Under the pieces are notes generated by a model. It was not told the origin of the DNA and ran no database searches. It worked only from the letters and a program-made list of their open reading frames with translations. The position numbers and the translations under genes are program-made. From assembly GCF_014205835.1 (NCBI RefSeq), contig NZ_JACHCQ010000029.1, positions 31,468 through 95,467 on the forward strand: 64,000 bases of DNA, written 5' to 3'. Numbering within the stretch: the stretch's first letter is position 1; the number at the start of each line of letters is the position of its first letter. Origin of the DNA: Pedobacter sp. AK013. GTDB lineage: Bacteria > Bacteroidota > Bacteroidia > Sphingobacteriales > Sphingobacteriaceae. Shown here piece by piece: positions 35,007-43,548 of the stretch.

Positions 35007-37328
35007 CTACTTTTTAGTTGTTTTCCCAAATATACCTTTTCGTTTTGATGTTGCAATTTCTTCTTTTGCTTGCACATCTACAACAGCAATGGTAACCATA
35101 TTGACGATTTCGCGTACAGAACTGCCTAATTGAACAATATGAACAGGTTTATTCAATCCTAACAGGATCGGACCAACCGCTTCTGCACCGCCAAGCTCTT
35201 GTAACAATTTGTATGCAATATTTCCCGACTCCAGATTTGGGAACACTAAAGTGTTCGCCGGGGCATCAGCCAAAGTGCTAAATGGAAAATTATCTTGCAA
35301 CAGTTCGTTGTTGATGGCAAAGTTCCCTTGCATTTCTCCATCCACTACAATTTCCGGATGATTTTTATGAAGAAGCCTCACCGTTTCTCTTACTTTATTT
35401 GGGGTTACCCCATCGTTAGAGCCAAAGTTTGAATACGATAATAAGGCAATACGCGGTTTGATGTTAAACTGTTTAACAGATTTATCAATCAACAGTGTGA
35501 TATCTACCAACTCTTCTGCAGTTGGATCTACGTTTACAGTCGTATCGCCAAAGAAAACAGGACCTTTTTTCGTCATCATCATGTACATACCTGCAACACG
35601 CTTAACGCCTGGTTCTACACCGATTACCTGCAGGGCAGGTTTAATGGTAGCACCATAATTTTTGGTCAAGCCCGAAATCATGGCATCAGCTTCGCCAAAT
35701 TCAACCATCGAAGCACCATAATAGTTACGGTCTCTCAATAGCTTTGTAGCATCGCGCATCGAAGAAACTCCCTTGCGCTGGCGTTTCTTAAAAAGCGCTT
35801 CTGCATATTGTTGGGTTTTTTCAGGATTCTGCATCTGATCGATAATCTCTACCCCCTCAAGCTCCAGCGCATGCTCATCAATAATGGCCTGTATCTTCTC
35901 TTTATTTCCCAAAAGAATAGGAATGGCAATATTCTCATCTTTTACAATCTGAGCAGCCTTTAAAATTTTATAATTATCAGCCTCTGCAAATACCACACGT
36001 TTAGGCTCCATTTTCGCTTTGGTCGTTACCGCCCTCATGATGGCATCATCCAACCCTAAACGTTTCCTTAATTCTTCATTGTAGGCATCCCAATCGGTAA
36101 TGATTTTTCTGGCCACGCCACTTTCAATTGCAGCTTTTGCCACGGCAGTTGATACTTCGGTAATTAACCTAAAATCAACAGGTTTAGGGATGATATAATC
36201 CCGTCCAAATTTTAAGTTACGCGCATTGTAGGCTAGGTTAACTGCTTCGGGAACCGATTTTTTGGCCAGCTCGGCAATCGCCCTAACCGCAGCTATTTTC
36301 ATGGCTTCGTTGATACTGGTGGCCCGAACATCAAGCGCTCCACGGAAAATATATGGGAAACCCAGTACATTGTTCACCTGGTTCGGATAATCAGAACGGC
36401 CGGTAGCCATGATCAGATCTTTACGGGTTTTTATGGCCAGCTCATAGGCAATTTCAGGGTTTGGATTCGCCATTGCGAAAACAATTGGATTTTTGGCCAT
36501 CCCCATTAACATATCAGGAGAAATGACGTTTGCTGCTGAAAGTCCGATAAAAACATCAGCCCCTTTCATTGCTTCTCCAATATTAGAAATGCCTTTTCTC
36601 GTGGTCGCAAAGCTCATGCGGATATCGTCCAGATCGGTACGGTGAATATCAATTAATCCATTGATATCGAACATCACCAAATTCTCTTTTTTAACCCCTA
36701 AGCTCAGGTACATTTTAGAGCAGGAAACTGCAGCAGCACCCGCGCCGCTTACCACAACCTGGATTTTATCTATTTTCTTTTTTTGGATTTCGCAGGCATT
36801 CAATAATGCTGCACCAGAAATAATGGCTGTTCCATGCTGATCATCGTGCATTACAGGGATATTCATCTCCTGTTTTAAACGGCGTTCGATCTCGAAACAC
36901 TCAGGGGCCTTAATATCTTCCAGATTGATCCCTCCGAAAGTTGGCTCCAAAGCTTTAACGATTTTCACAAAATCATCCACATTCTCGGTATCCAGCTCGA
37001 GATCGAATACATCGATGTCGGAGAATATTTTAAACAGAAGGCCTTTACCTTCCATTACCGGTTTACCTGCCTCAGGACCGATGTTACCGAGCCCCAAAAC
37101 GGCTGTTCCATTACTGATTACAGCGACTAAATTACCTTTAGCGGTATATTTATAAACATCCTCTGTATTGTTTGCTATCTTTAAACAAGGCTCTGCAACT
37201 CCTGGAGAGTATGCCAGGGTTAAATCCCTCTGCGATGTTGTTGGTTTAGTAGGTACTACTTGTATCTTTCCCGGACGGCCTTGCGAGTGGTAATCCAACG
37301 CATCTTGCTTTCTATTCGTATTACTCAT
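35007..37328 (-). CDS. maeB: NADP-dependent malic enzyme (malic-phosphotransacetylase fusion)
   Basis: A 773-residue MaeB-type enzyme making pyruvate and NADPH from malate. The malic N-domain (LTLAYSPGVAEPCLKI, VISNGTAVLGLGNIGPEAGKP, MHDDQHGTAIISGAALLNA) and the NAD(P)-binding domain (VVSGAGAAAVSCSKM) occupy residues ~1-420. Residues ~430-760 are a phosphotransacetylase-like domain (RVVFAEADNYKILKAAQI, MVEFGEADAMISGLT), thought to be regulatory, e.g. acetyl-CoA sensing. A -7 box TACCTTTG lies 24 nt before the ATG. First gene of maeB-ruvA-sprA; spacing to ruvA is 6 nt. Confidence 0.95.
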   Translation of the reverse strand: MSNTNRKQDALDYHSQGRPGKIQVVPTKPTTSQRDLTLAYSPGVAEPCLKIANNTEDVYKYTAKGNLVAVISNGTAVLGLGNIGPEAGKPVMEGKGLLFKIFSDIDVFDLELDTENVDDFVKIVKALEPTFGGINLEDIKAPECFEIERRLKQEMNIPVMHDDQHGTAIISGAALLNACEIQKKKIDKIQVVVSGAGAAAVSCSKMYLSLGVKKENLVMFDINGLIDIHRTDLDDIRMSFATTRKGISNIGEAMKGADVFIGLSAANVISPDMLMGMAKNPIVFAMANPNPEIAYELAIKTRKDLIMATGRSDYPNQVNNVLGFPYIFRGALDVRATSINEAMKIAAVRAIAELAKKSVPEAVNLAYNARNLKFGRDYIIPKPVDFRLITEVSTAVAKAAIESGVARKIITDWDAYNEELRKRLGLDDAIMRAVTTKAKMEPKRVVFAEADNYKILKAAQIVKDENIAIPILLGNKEKIQAIIDEHALELEGVEIIDQMQNPEKTQQYAEALFKKRQRKGVSSMRDATKLLRDRNYYGASMVEFGEADAMISGLTKNYGATIKPALQVIGVEPGVKRVAGMYMMMTKKGPVFFGDTTVNVDPTAEELVDITLLIDKSVKQFNIKPRIALLSYSNFGSNDGVTPNKVRETVRLLHKNHPEIVVDGEMQGNFAINNELLQDNFPFSTLADAPANTLVFPNLESGNIAYKLLQELGGAEAVGPILLGLNKPVHIVQLGSSVREIVNMVTIAVVDVQAKEEIATSKRKGIFGKTTKK

Positions 37329-37352
37329 TAAGTAACTTATTAGTGACGGCGC

Positions 37353-37360
37353 AAAGGTAC
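37353..37360 (-). promoter_or_regulatory. -7 box (TACCTTTG) of the maeB-ruvA-sprA operon
   Basis: An exact TAnnTTTG on the minus strand, 24 nt before the maeB ATG. No clear TTTG at the -33 distance. Confidence 0.5.
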
Positions 37361-37608
37361 AATTCTTTTTATGAGGCTTAAAATAAAAAGCCGTTCAAAA
37401 AAGTTAAATGAGATGAGAAGAGACTGAAGCGCAGTTCCTATGTTAAATAGGGAGAGAAATCTACTCAACTTCATTCGCATATCTCTTCGCTACTGTCGAG
37501 ATGACCATAGCACAAAAGAAGCCTTTCATAGGTATCTTATTAAAGTAAAAATGCTATTTTAGAGTAAAAGAGGCATTCAAAAAGCTCAGTCTGATGATCT
37601 GACGTAAA

Positions 37609-39012
37609 CTATCCCTTACTTATTTTCAGGATCATCCCTACCTGCAAACCTGCTTTTGATAAGTGATTGTCTCTTCTGATACTTTGAACGGTTGCACCGT
37701 CAAATTTCTCTGCAATTTCAGACAAGGTATCGCCTGTTTTTACTTTGTAGCTTAAAAACGATGATGGTGCTCTTAATGGTGCATGGGTTTTGGCATAGAT
37801 CTTTAATCTTTGCCCTGGCACCAGGGTTTTGCTTTTTAAACCATTCCAAACCCTTAAATCTTGTACTTCTACACCGTATTTATCGGCAACGGTTGTTAAA
37901 CTTTGCCCTGAGGTAACTTTATGATAAACTACAGCAGATGTAGCTACACTTTTAGTTTTTTTCTTTCTTAAATCTCTTACATCATCAGTACTGGCAGCCA
38001 CCACTTTCATGTTCACATCAACTTCCTGGTTGTTTAACACATCGTAAATACCTGCATAATCGATACCCCTTAACTTGGGCATTATAATACGCTTCGGCTC
38101 ATCGTCGGTACCGTTTACAATCTTTTTCTTATAAGATGGGTTTAGGGCCATTATGGCCTGTTCGTCAATATTAAGTGCTTTGGCCAGGGTAGCTAAGGAT
38201 ACAAAACGGGTAGTTTGAACAGTGTCGGTTTTCAGGAACATGTTCGAAGCCTGCGCCGTAATCTGATGTTTGTGTGAATAGTTCATCACATAAACAGCAG
38301 CAATAAATGCCGGCACATAATTTCTGGTTTCTTTGGGCAAAAACTGCCTGATTACCCAAAAATCCCTCGATCCTGCCTTATCAATAGCCCTGTTCACATT
38401 TCCCTTTCCGCAGTTATAGGCTGCAATGGCCAACAACCAGTCGCCAAGCTCTTCAAAAGCATCTCTAAAATAAGCTGCCGCAGCATAACTGGCCTGGATC
38501 GGATCTTTGCGTTCATCTACAAAGTTATCCATCTTTAATCCATAGGCCTTCCCAGTGCCAAACATAAACTGCCAGATACCTGTTGCGCCCACTCTCGAAA
38601 TAGCATGCGGATTCATCTGTGATTCGACAATAGTTAAATATTTTATTTCCTGCGGAATGTTATAATCCTTTAAGGCCTTATCAAAAATTGGGAAGTAATA
38701 GCTCGATAAGCCGATCATTTTACCGAACATATCTTTACGCTTGGCATAAATATCGATATACTGCTGAACGTATTCGTTGTATGGAAGGGGTACCGTTTTA
38801 GCGATAGAATCTAGCCTGAGCTTGTAGATAAAGTTCTGCCCCATACTTAATGGGTTCTCAGAAACAACCGGTACAGCTACTGTATCGGTATTGATAAAAA
38901 TGTTGTTATGAATCTTCGGAAGACTATCCAGTTTAAGCGTTTGTTGCGCGGAAGAGGAAGAAATATATCCTAAACTAGCACAAATTGAAGCAAAAAGTAT
39001 TTTTTTAATCAT
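37609..39012 (-). CDS. MltD-like lytic transglycosylase with two LysM domains
   Basis: A 467-residue envelope enzyme that cleaves peptidoglycan glycan strands. It has a signal peptide (ILFASICASLGYISSSSA), an SLT domain at ~95-260 with the catalytic Glu in YLTIVESQMNPHAISRVGA and the GIWQFMFGTGKAYGL motif, and AIAAYNCGKGNVNRAI. Two C-terminal LysM modules follow (~358-404, starting YHKVTSGQSLTTVADKYG; ~420-465, starting YKVKTGDTLSEIAEKF). The layout matches MltD, though the usual lipobox is not apparent. Monocistronic, with about 200 nt on either side. Confidence 0.92.
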   Translation of the reverse strand: MIKKILFASICASLGYISSSSAQQTLKLDSLPKIHNNIFINTDTVAVPVVSENPLSMGQNFIYKLRLDSIAKTVPLPYNEYVQQYIDIYAKRKDMFGKMIGLSSYYFPIFDKALKDYNIPQEIKYLTIVESQMNPHAISRVGATGIWQFMFGTGKAYGLKMDNFVDERKDPIQASYAAAAYFRDAFEELGDWLLAIAAYNCGKGNVNRAIDKAGSRDFWVIRQFLPKETRNYVPAFIAAVYVMNYSHKHQITAQASNMFLKTDTVQTTRFVSLATLAKALNIDEQAIMALNPSYKKKIVNGTDDEPKRIIMPKLRGIDYAGIYDVLNNQEVDVNMKVVAASTDDVRDLRKKKTKSVATSAVVYHKVTSGQSLTTVADKYGVEVQDLRVWNGLKSKTLVPGQRLKIYAKTHAPLRAPSSFLSYKVKTGDTLSEIAEKFDGATVQSIRRDNHLSKAGLQVGMILKISKG

Positions 39013-39189
39013 GGGCTATTGGTTCAAATTTTCATTAACCGTGGTTTGTATCCTCACAAACCTTTATACAGATTTCTTTTTCTTTCCATAACAAGGAAAA
39101 ATAAGAACCTGCGAACCTTCTAGACAATGCCTAGAAAACAGCTAATGAAATGCCATTGCCATACTTCACTATAACGCTTTTTGCATTAA

Positions 39190-39209
39190 ATTGCTTCGTA
39201 CCTCGCAAT
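39190..39209. repeat. REP-like near-palindrome
   Basis: ATTGCTTCGTACCTCGCAAT followed by GACG is a word often seen in Bacteroidota intergenic regions. It lies just past the gatA stop on the minus strand, where it could form a weak hairpin. Confidence 0.4.
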
Positions 39210-39219
39210 GACGATAAAA

Positions 39220-40638
39220 CTATGATAAAAATGCCTGAGAAAAAGCCAAAAGCTTATCTTCCTCAAAATGTTTGGCTGTAAATTGTATACTTAACGGTAA
39301 ACCTGCTGCATTATTGCCTATTGGCAAAGCAATAGCCGGATTTCCGCTTAAAGAAGGCAATACGGTAAAAATATCGGCCATATACATCACAATGGCATCC
39401 TGAACATTATCACCAATTTTAAAAGCTGCTGTAGGCGCTACGGGAGAAAGAATTAAATCATAATTCTGAAACAGCACATCCATTTTTTCTCTGATCAAGC
39501 GGCGAACTTGCTGTGCTTTTTGATAATAAGCATCGTAATATCCTGCACTTAAAACAAAAGTGCCTAAAAGGATGCGGCGTTTTACTTCTTCGCCAAAACC
39601 TTCGGCGCGGGATAATTTATAAAGTTCATTTAGCGATTTCGCTTCCATGTTGCGGTGTCCGTAATGAACGCCATCATAACGCGAAAGGTTTGAAGAAGCT
39701 TCTGCCGTTGTTAAGATATAATACGCCGGAACCAGATAATCTAACAGGTCAAAAGAAACATACTCAACAGTATGCCCATCAGCCTTGAGCTGCTCGATTG
39801 ATTTTAAAATTGCAGATTTGATTTCGGGATCGAGGGCTTCGCTCTCAATAGTTTCTTTTAATACCGCTATTTTGTGTTTTTTACGTTCATCCAAATGAGC
39901 GGGATAATTGGGTACGGTAACAGGAGAAACTGTAGAATCATAGTCATCTGCACCGGCCAAAACCTGTAAAAGCAAGGCAGCATCTTCTACTGAAGATGTA
40001 ATGGGTCCAACCTGATCGAAAGAGGAAGCATATGCAATAACACCATATCTTGAAATACGTCCATAAGTAGGCTTAAGCCCAATCTGGCCGCAAAATGCAG
40101 CTGGCTGTCTTACAGATCCACCGGTATCTGTACCTAGTGCCGACAAACACATATCGGCCTGAACGGCTACAGCCGAGCCTCCCGAAGATCCACCTGGAAC
40201 AAGGTCAGGATTTGCTGCATTTTTAGCAACCCCATAGTATGAAGTTTCATTAGAGCCGCCCATAGCAAACTCGTCACAGTTTAAACGGCCAATAATAATG
40301 GCATCTTCCTGTAACAAACGTTGCACAACTGTAGAAGAATATGGAGATACAAAGCCTTCGAGCATTTTTGATGATGCCGTAACGATATGCCCTTCATAAC
40401 AGATATTATCTTTAATACCAATTACCATACCTGCAAGCTTACCTGCAGTACCTTCTTCTATTTTTTGCTGTACCACTTTCGCTTGAACTTCGGCCGATAA
40501 AAAAAACACCTCATTAAATGCATTGAGGTGTTCATTATTTTCAATTTGCTTAAAATAATAAGCTAATAAATCGGGTAAAGTTAATTGCTTTTGCGAAATG
40601 AGTGTTTGAATCTCCTTAAGAGAGCTATATTTCTTCAA
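39220..40638 (-). CDS. gatA: Asp-tRNA(Asn)/Glu-tRNA(Gln) amidotransferase subunit A
   Basis: A 472-residue amidase-signature protein, the glutaminase subunit of GatCAB. The Ser-Ser-Lys triad is visible: Lys76 in MVIGIKDNICYEGH, Ser151 in VPGGSSGGSAVAV and Ser175 in GTDTGGSVRQPAAFCGQIG. The FDQVGPITSSVEDAALLL and GLKPTYGRISRYG segments are GatA-typical. gatB and gatC are not adjacent. The complex amidates Asp-tRNA(Asn) or Glu-tRNA(Gln). It follows the tatA-like genes on the same strand by 18 nt and may be cotranscribed with them. Confidence 0.94.
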   Translation of the reverse strand: MKKYSSLKEIQTLISQKQLTLPDLLAYYFKQIENNEHLNAFNEVFFLSAEVQAKVVQQKIEEGTAGKLAGMVIGIKDNICYEGHIVTASSKMLEGFVSPYSSTVVQRLLQEDAIIIGRLNCDEFAMGGSNETSYYGVAKNAANPDLVPGGSSGGSAVAVQADMCLSALGTDTGGSVRQPAAFCGQIGLKPTYGRISRYGVIAYASSFDQVGPITSSVEDAALLLQVLAGADDYDSTVSPVTVPNYPAHLDERKKHKIAVLKETIESEALDPEIKSAILKSIEQLKADGHTVEYVSFDLLDYLVPAYYILTTAEASSNLSRYDGVHYGHRNMEAKSLNELYKLSRAEGFGEEVKRRILLGTFVLSAGYYDAYYQKAQQVRRLIREKMDVLFQNYDLILSPVAPTAAFKIGDNVQDAIVMYMADIFTVLPSLSGNPAIALPIGNNAAGLPLSIQFTAKHFEEDKLLAFSQAFLS

Positions 40639-40656
40639 AACTAAAAATTATTGCAA

Positions 40657-40857
40657 TTAAACGGTTTTATCGCGGTTAGATGGATCTACCTGATCGCCAT
40701 CAACACCATCTTTACCATCTTTAAATTCTTTAACACCTTTACCTAAACCTCTCATCAGTTCAGGAATTTTTTTACCACCAAATAATAACAATACCACTAC
40801 CGCAATAATGATAATTTCTGGTGTTCCAAGCATTGCTGCTATTGTTGTATTTAACAT
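40657..40857 (-). CDS. tatA: Twin-arginine translocase TatA/TatE-type protein
   Basis: A 66-residue TatA-type protein: one N-terminal membrane helix (GTPEIIIIAVVVLLLFGGKK), the FGGKKIPELMRGLGKGVKEF hinge and amphipathic helix, and a short charged tail. TatA subunits assemble into the protein-conducting element for folded twin-arginine substrates, such as the metallophosphoesterase here. It sits 10 nt downstream of a second, longer TatA/B-like gene and 18 nt before gatA. Confidence 0.93.
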   Translation of the reverse strand: MLNTTIAAMLGTPEIIIIAVVVLLLFGGKKIPELMRGLGKGVKEFKDGKDGVDGDQVDPSNRDKTV

Positions 40858-40867
40858 AACTTTTTGT

Positions 40868-41230
40868 TTAAACTTTTTCTTTGTCAGTTATAATTTTTTC
40901 GTCTGCAGGCTTACTGGTTTCAGTATGTGCAGCACTTTCAGCTACCTTTTCATCAACAGGCGATTCTTCTGTTGGATGATGGCGCTGGCTATGGTTTACC
41001 GCTGTTTCTTCTGCTTCCTCTTTATCTAAATCCATTGCATTAATATTCCTATGGATTTCACGCTTAACACCGTCAGAGGCATCTTTGAACTCTCTGATCC
41101 CCTTCCCTAGCCCTCTTGCAAGTTCCGGTAATTTTTTACCTCCGAACAACAATAGAACCACTACTAAAATGAGCACGATCTCCGATCCACCCATGTTTAA
41201 AAACTCTAATAACGTGCCTTGATACATCAC
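40868..41230 (-). CDS. TatA/TatB-like translocase protein with long tail
   Basis: A 120-residue protein with the same membrane helix and hinge as its neighbour (GGSEIVLILVVVLLLFGGKK, LPELARGLGKGIREFKDASD) and a 60-residue acidic, histidine-containing tail. The tail length is closer to TatB but the hinge is TatA-like. The start could be the ATG used here or an internal MGGSE (residue 13). No tatC is nearby. The pair may supply TatA- and TatB-like roles, which is an inference from length only. Confidence 0.85.
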   Translation of the reverse strand: MMYQGTLLEFLNMGGSEIVLILVVVLLLFGGKKLPELARGLGKGIREFKDASDGVKREIHRNINAMDLDKEEAEETAVNHSQRHHPTEESPVDEKVAESAAHTETSKPADEKIITDKEKV

Positions 41231-41274
41231 TAATATAATTTATACAAATATAGACATTTTAACTTGTCTTAAGT

Positions 41275-42570
41275 TTATTTACTAATCCAAGCTTCAGGAT
41301 TTAAAGTTCCCTGGCCTCTTCTAATCTGGAATTTTAAAATGGCGTCGTCACCAGTATTTGCCACAATCCCAATAGCCTGTTTGGTTTCAACTAAATTACC
41401 TACACTCACACTAACTGATCTTAAGTTCTGGTACACTGTAAAGTATTCACCATGGTTAATTACTACGGCAGTTCTACCCATAATGTTTTGCACCATAACA
41501 ACCTTACCCGCAAATATACTTCTAACAGTTGCCCCATCAGTTGTAGTGATATCCACTCCATCGTTCGTATAACTTGCCTGGTCTAACTTATGCAAACCAA
41601 ATCTTTCAGTTATTGTTCCTGTTGCTACAGGCCAAGGTAACCTTCCTCTGTTATTTTCAAAGCCTGCAGATAGTCTGGCGGCCTCTGGTGTAGCAGTAAG
41701 CAATTCTCCAGTCGATTTTGCTTTGGCAGTCGGTGTTGCAGGAGCTGTTGGTACAGGTTTATTTTCGGCCCTGGCTTTTGCTGCCGCTATCCTTGCCTCT
41801 TCAGCTGCTTTCCTTCTGGCCTCTTCGGCAGCCTTTCTTCTCGCCTCTTCAATGGCCCGCTGAATTGCAGCACTAATGGCCCTGTCTATCTGCGCCTGTT
41901 GTTTTTTACGGCTGGTAATATCCTGTTTAAACTGTTTTTCGTCCTTGCTCAGTTTATTTAGCACTACCGATTGTTCACTTTTATCCTTTCCTAAACGCTC
42001 ACGCTCCCTTTCCTGTTCTTTCAACAGATTACTTTTTTCTCTCAGCGTTTTATCCAGAACTTTAATCTTTCCGTTCAGGTCCTGCTGTGTATTTTCAATG
42101 TATCCAGCCTGTTTTTTACGGTATTGACTAAACTGCTGTAAATATTTTATCCTTTTATATGCCTGGTTAAAATCTTTCGCCGCAAAAATGAACATCATTT
42201 TATCGTAGGAATTTCTGTTGCGCTGGGCAAAGCGGATCATTCCGGCATACTCTTTTTTAAGATCGCCTAACTGACCTTGTAATGTATGTACGGTATTTGT
42301 ATTCTGAGAGATTTGTTTATCCAGATTTTTTATTTCAGAGTTGATTGTACCAATTTTATCCTGGCGCAACCTAATCTGGGCATTTATGGTGTTAATCTGC
42401 TGTATGGTAAGCTTTTTACCGCTGGCAGTTTTATTCAAATTCTTTTGAAGCTGTTCGATTTCGCGTTGTATAGCTTCTTTTTTCCTTCTGAGCTGGCTTT
42501 CAGTTTGTGCAACCGCCGAAAAGGTTAACACGCTTAAAAAAAGGATAAATAGGAGTTTTTGTAGCTTCAT
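41275..42570 (-). CDS. EnvC-like M23-domain protein, probably non-catalytic
   Basis: A 431-residue exported protein (signal ending LTFSAVAQ). Residues ~22-250 are predicted coiled coil (QLRRKKEAIQREIEQLQKNL, RERERERLGKDKSEQ-type repeats) with an alanine/arginine-rich RKAAEEARRKAAEEAR stretch. The C-terminal LytM/M23 domain (~320-431) starts FGLHKLDQASYTNDGVDITT. Zinc ligands are largely lost: the first His is replaced in TNDGVD, the HxH position reads LKFQI, and YQNL replaces the usual Y-A-H-L. As in E. coli EnvC it would activate an amidase at division rather than cut peptidoglycan. No amidase is adjacent. Confidence 0.9.
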   Translation of the reverse strand: MKLQKLLFILFLSVLTFSAVAQTESQLRRKKEAIQREIEQLQKNLNKTASGKKLTIQQINTINAQIRLRQDKIGTINSEIKNLDKQISQNTNTVHTLQGQLGDLKKEYAGMIRFAQRNRNSYDKMMFIFAAKDFNQAYKRIKYLQQFSQYRKKQAGYIENTQQDLNGKIKVLDKTLREKSNLLKEQERERERLGKDKSEQSVVLNKLSKDEKQFKQDITSRKKQQAQIDRAISAAIQRAIEEARRKAAEEARRKAAEEARIAAAKARAENKPVPTAPATPTAKAKSTGELLTATPEAARLSAGFENNRGRLPWPVATGTITERFGLHKLDQASYTNDGVDITTTDGATVRSIFAGKVVMVQNIMGRTAVVINHGEYFTVYQNLRSVSVSVGNLVETKQAIGIVANTGDDAILKFQIRRGQGTLNPEAWISK

Positions 42571-42658
42571 TAAGCCAAAAGTATAAAAATTTTGCAGTAA
42601 AAAATATTAAAATCGAGATGCTAAAGTCATAATTGCTTATTACAGAACTGTCTTCACT

Positions 42659-42721
42659 CAATCTTCATATACGGTGAAGATTGCCAAAGCCACTGTACCA
42701 GCCAGTATATGCGTTTGGCAA
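42659..42721. other. Structured intergenic segment with two consecutive hairpins
   Basis: Hairpin 1: CAATCTTCA/TGAAGATTG, 9 bp perfect, 7-nt loop (42659-42683). Hairpin 2: TTGCCAAAGC with GCGTTTGGCAA (42681-42721), one bulge, with a nested ACTG/CAGT. It lies between the EnvC-like and DUF4292 genes. It could be an RNA element, a degenerate terminator or an interspersed repeat. Confidence 0.4.
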
Positions 42722-42756
42722 ATCATTTATAGCATACAATAAGCAAGTTTTTAAGC

Positions 42757-43548
42757 TTACTTTACAATTGTAAATCTCTTTGGTACGTTAAACGGAAAAT
42801 CGACTGGAACATTGCCATCAATTTTCACAAATTGAAGGTCGATATTTATTTTTTTTGCTTTAGATAGCGTTTTGATCTGCAATGCACTAGGAAATAAAGA
42901 TTCGTTTAATTTTTGATAATCGGTATAAGTAACTTTTAAAGCCTGGCCGTTTTTAGCGTCGTTTAAATTGGTTTCCGATACTTTGAAAAGTGTGTTAAAA
43001 AGCAGTTTGTAATCTAACTCCGATTTGCTTCCAGAAACAACCCAAACACCATTTTCCTGTTTAACATCCGATTCAGGTGTTAAAAATTCGCCCATGGCAT
43101 TGCCTGTTAAAATTGCCTGTAGTGTATTAAAGTTAACCTGTTTGTTGGTGAAATTGTAAATATAATTAAACGGTTTTTTTAGGTATTCGCTTCTCATCCG
43201 GTTCATGATCTTGATGCTATCAGGCGTAATCAAAGCCCTTGCCACCTCTGCCATTCCACCTAAGGCCGTAACGCTTACCCAAATGGTTTCCTTGTCTTTC
43301 ATTTTGAAATTCATGGTTACATCATTTGCATCGCCGGCAATATCTAAAGTTGCTTTTGCTTTTAGAGAAAGTGTATTAAATTTAAGTTGTTTGCTATTTA
43401 ATAAGGCTAAGGCTTCTGCTTTCGAATTATCTGTTTTGGTTTCTGTTTTGGCAGGAGGAGCCACTACAATTTCTTTTTTAGGTTTACATGCCGAAACAAA
43501 AATTACAGTGCCTAACAGGAATACACTATTTAAAATACTTCTTTTCAT
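42757..43548 (-). CDS. DUF4292-family lipoprotein
   Basis: A 263-residue lipoprotein: signal ending VSAC with Cys21, then KPKKEIVVAPPAK. The body (FNTLSLKAKATLDIAG, MNFKMKDKETIWVSVTALG, EVARALITPDSIKIMNRM) matches the DUF4292 family of Bacteroidota, which resembles LolA/LolB-like lipoprotein-handling folds. The fold and role are inferred from memory of the family. Its start overlaps the end of the TPR gene by 23 nt, so the two are translationally linked. The pair is conserved in the phylum and is probably periplasmic. Confidence 0.82.
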   Translation of the reverse strand: MKRSILNSVFLLGTVIFVSACKPKKEIVVAPPAKTETKTDNSKAEALALLNSKQLKFNTLSLKAKATLDIAGDANDVTMNFKMKDKETIWVSVTALGGMAEVARALITPDSIKIMNRMRSEYLKKPFNYIYNFTNKQVNFNTLQAILTGNAMGEFLTPESDVKQENGVWVVSGSKSELDYKLLFNTLFKVSETNLNDAKNGQALKVTYTDYQKLNESLFPSALQIKTLSKAKKINIDLQFVKIDGNVPVDFPFNVPKRFTIVK

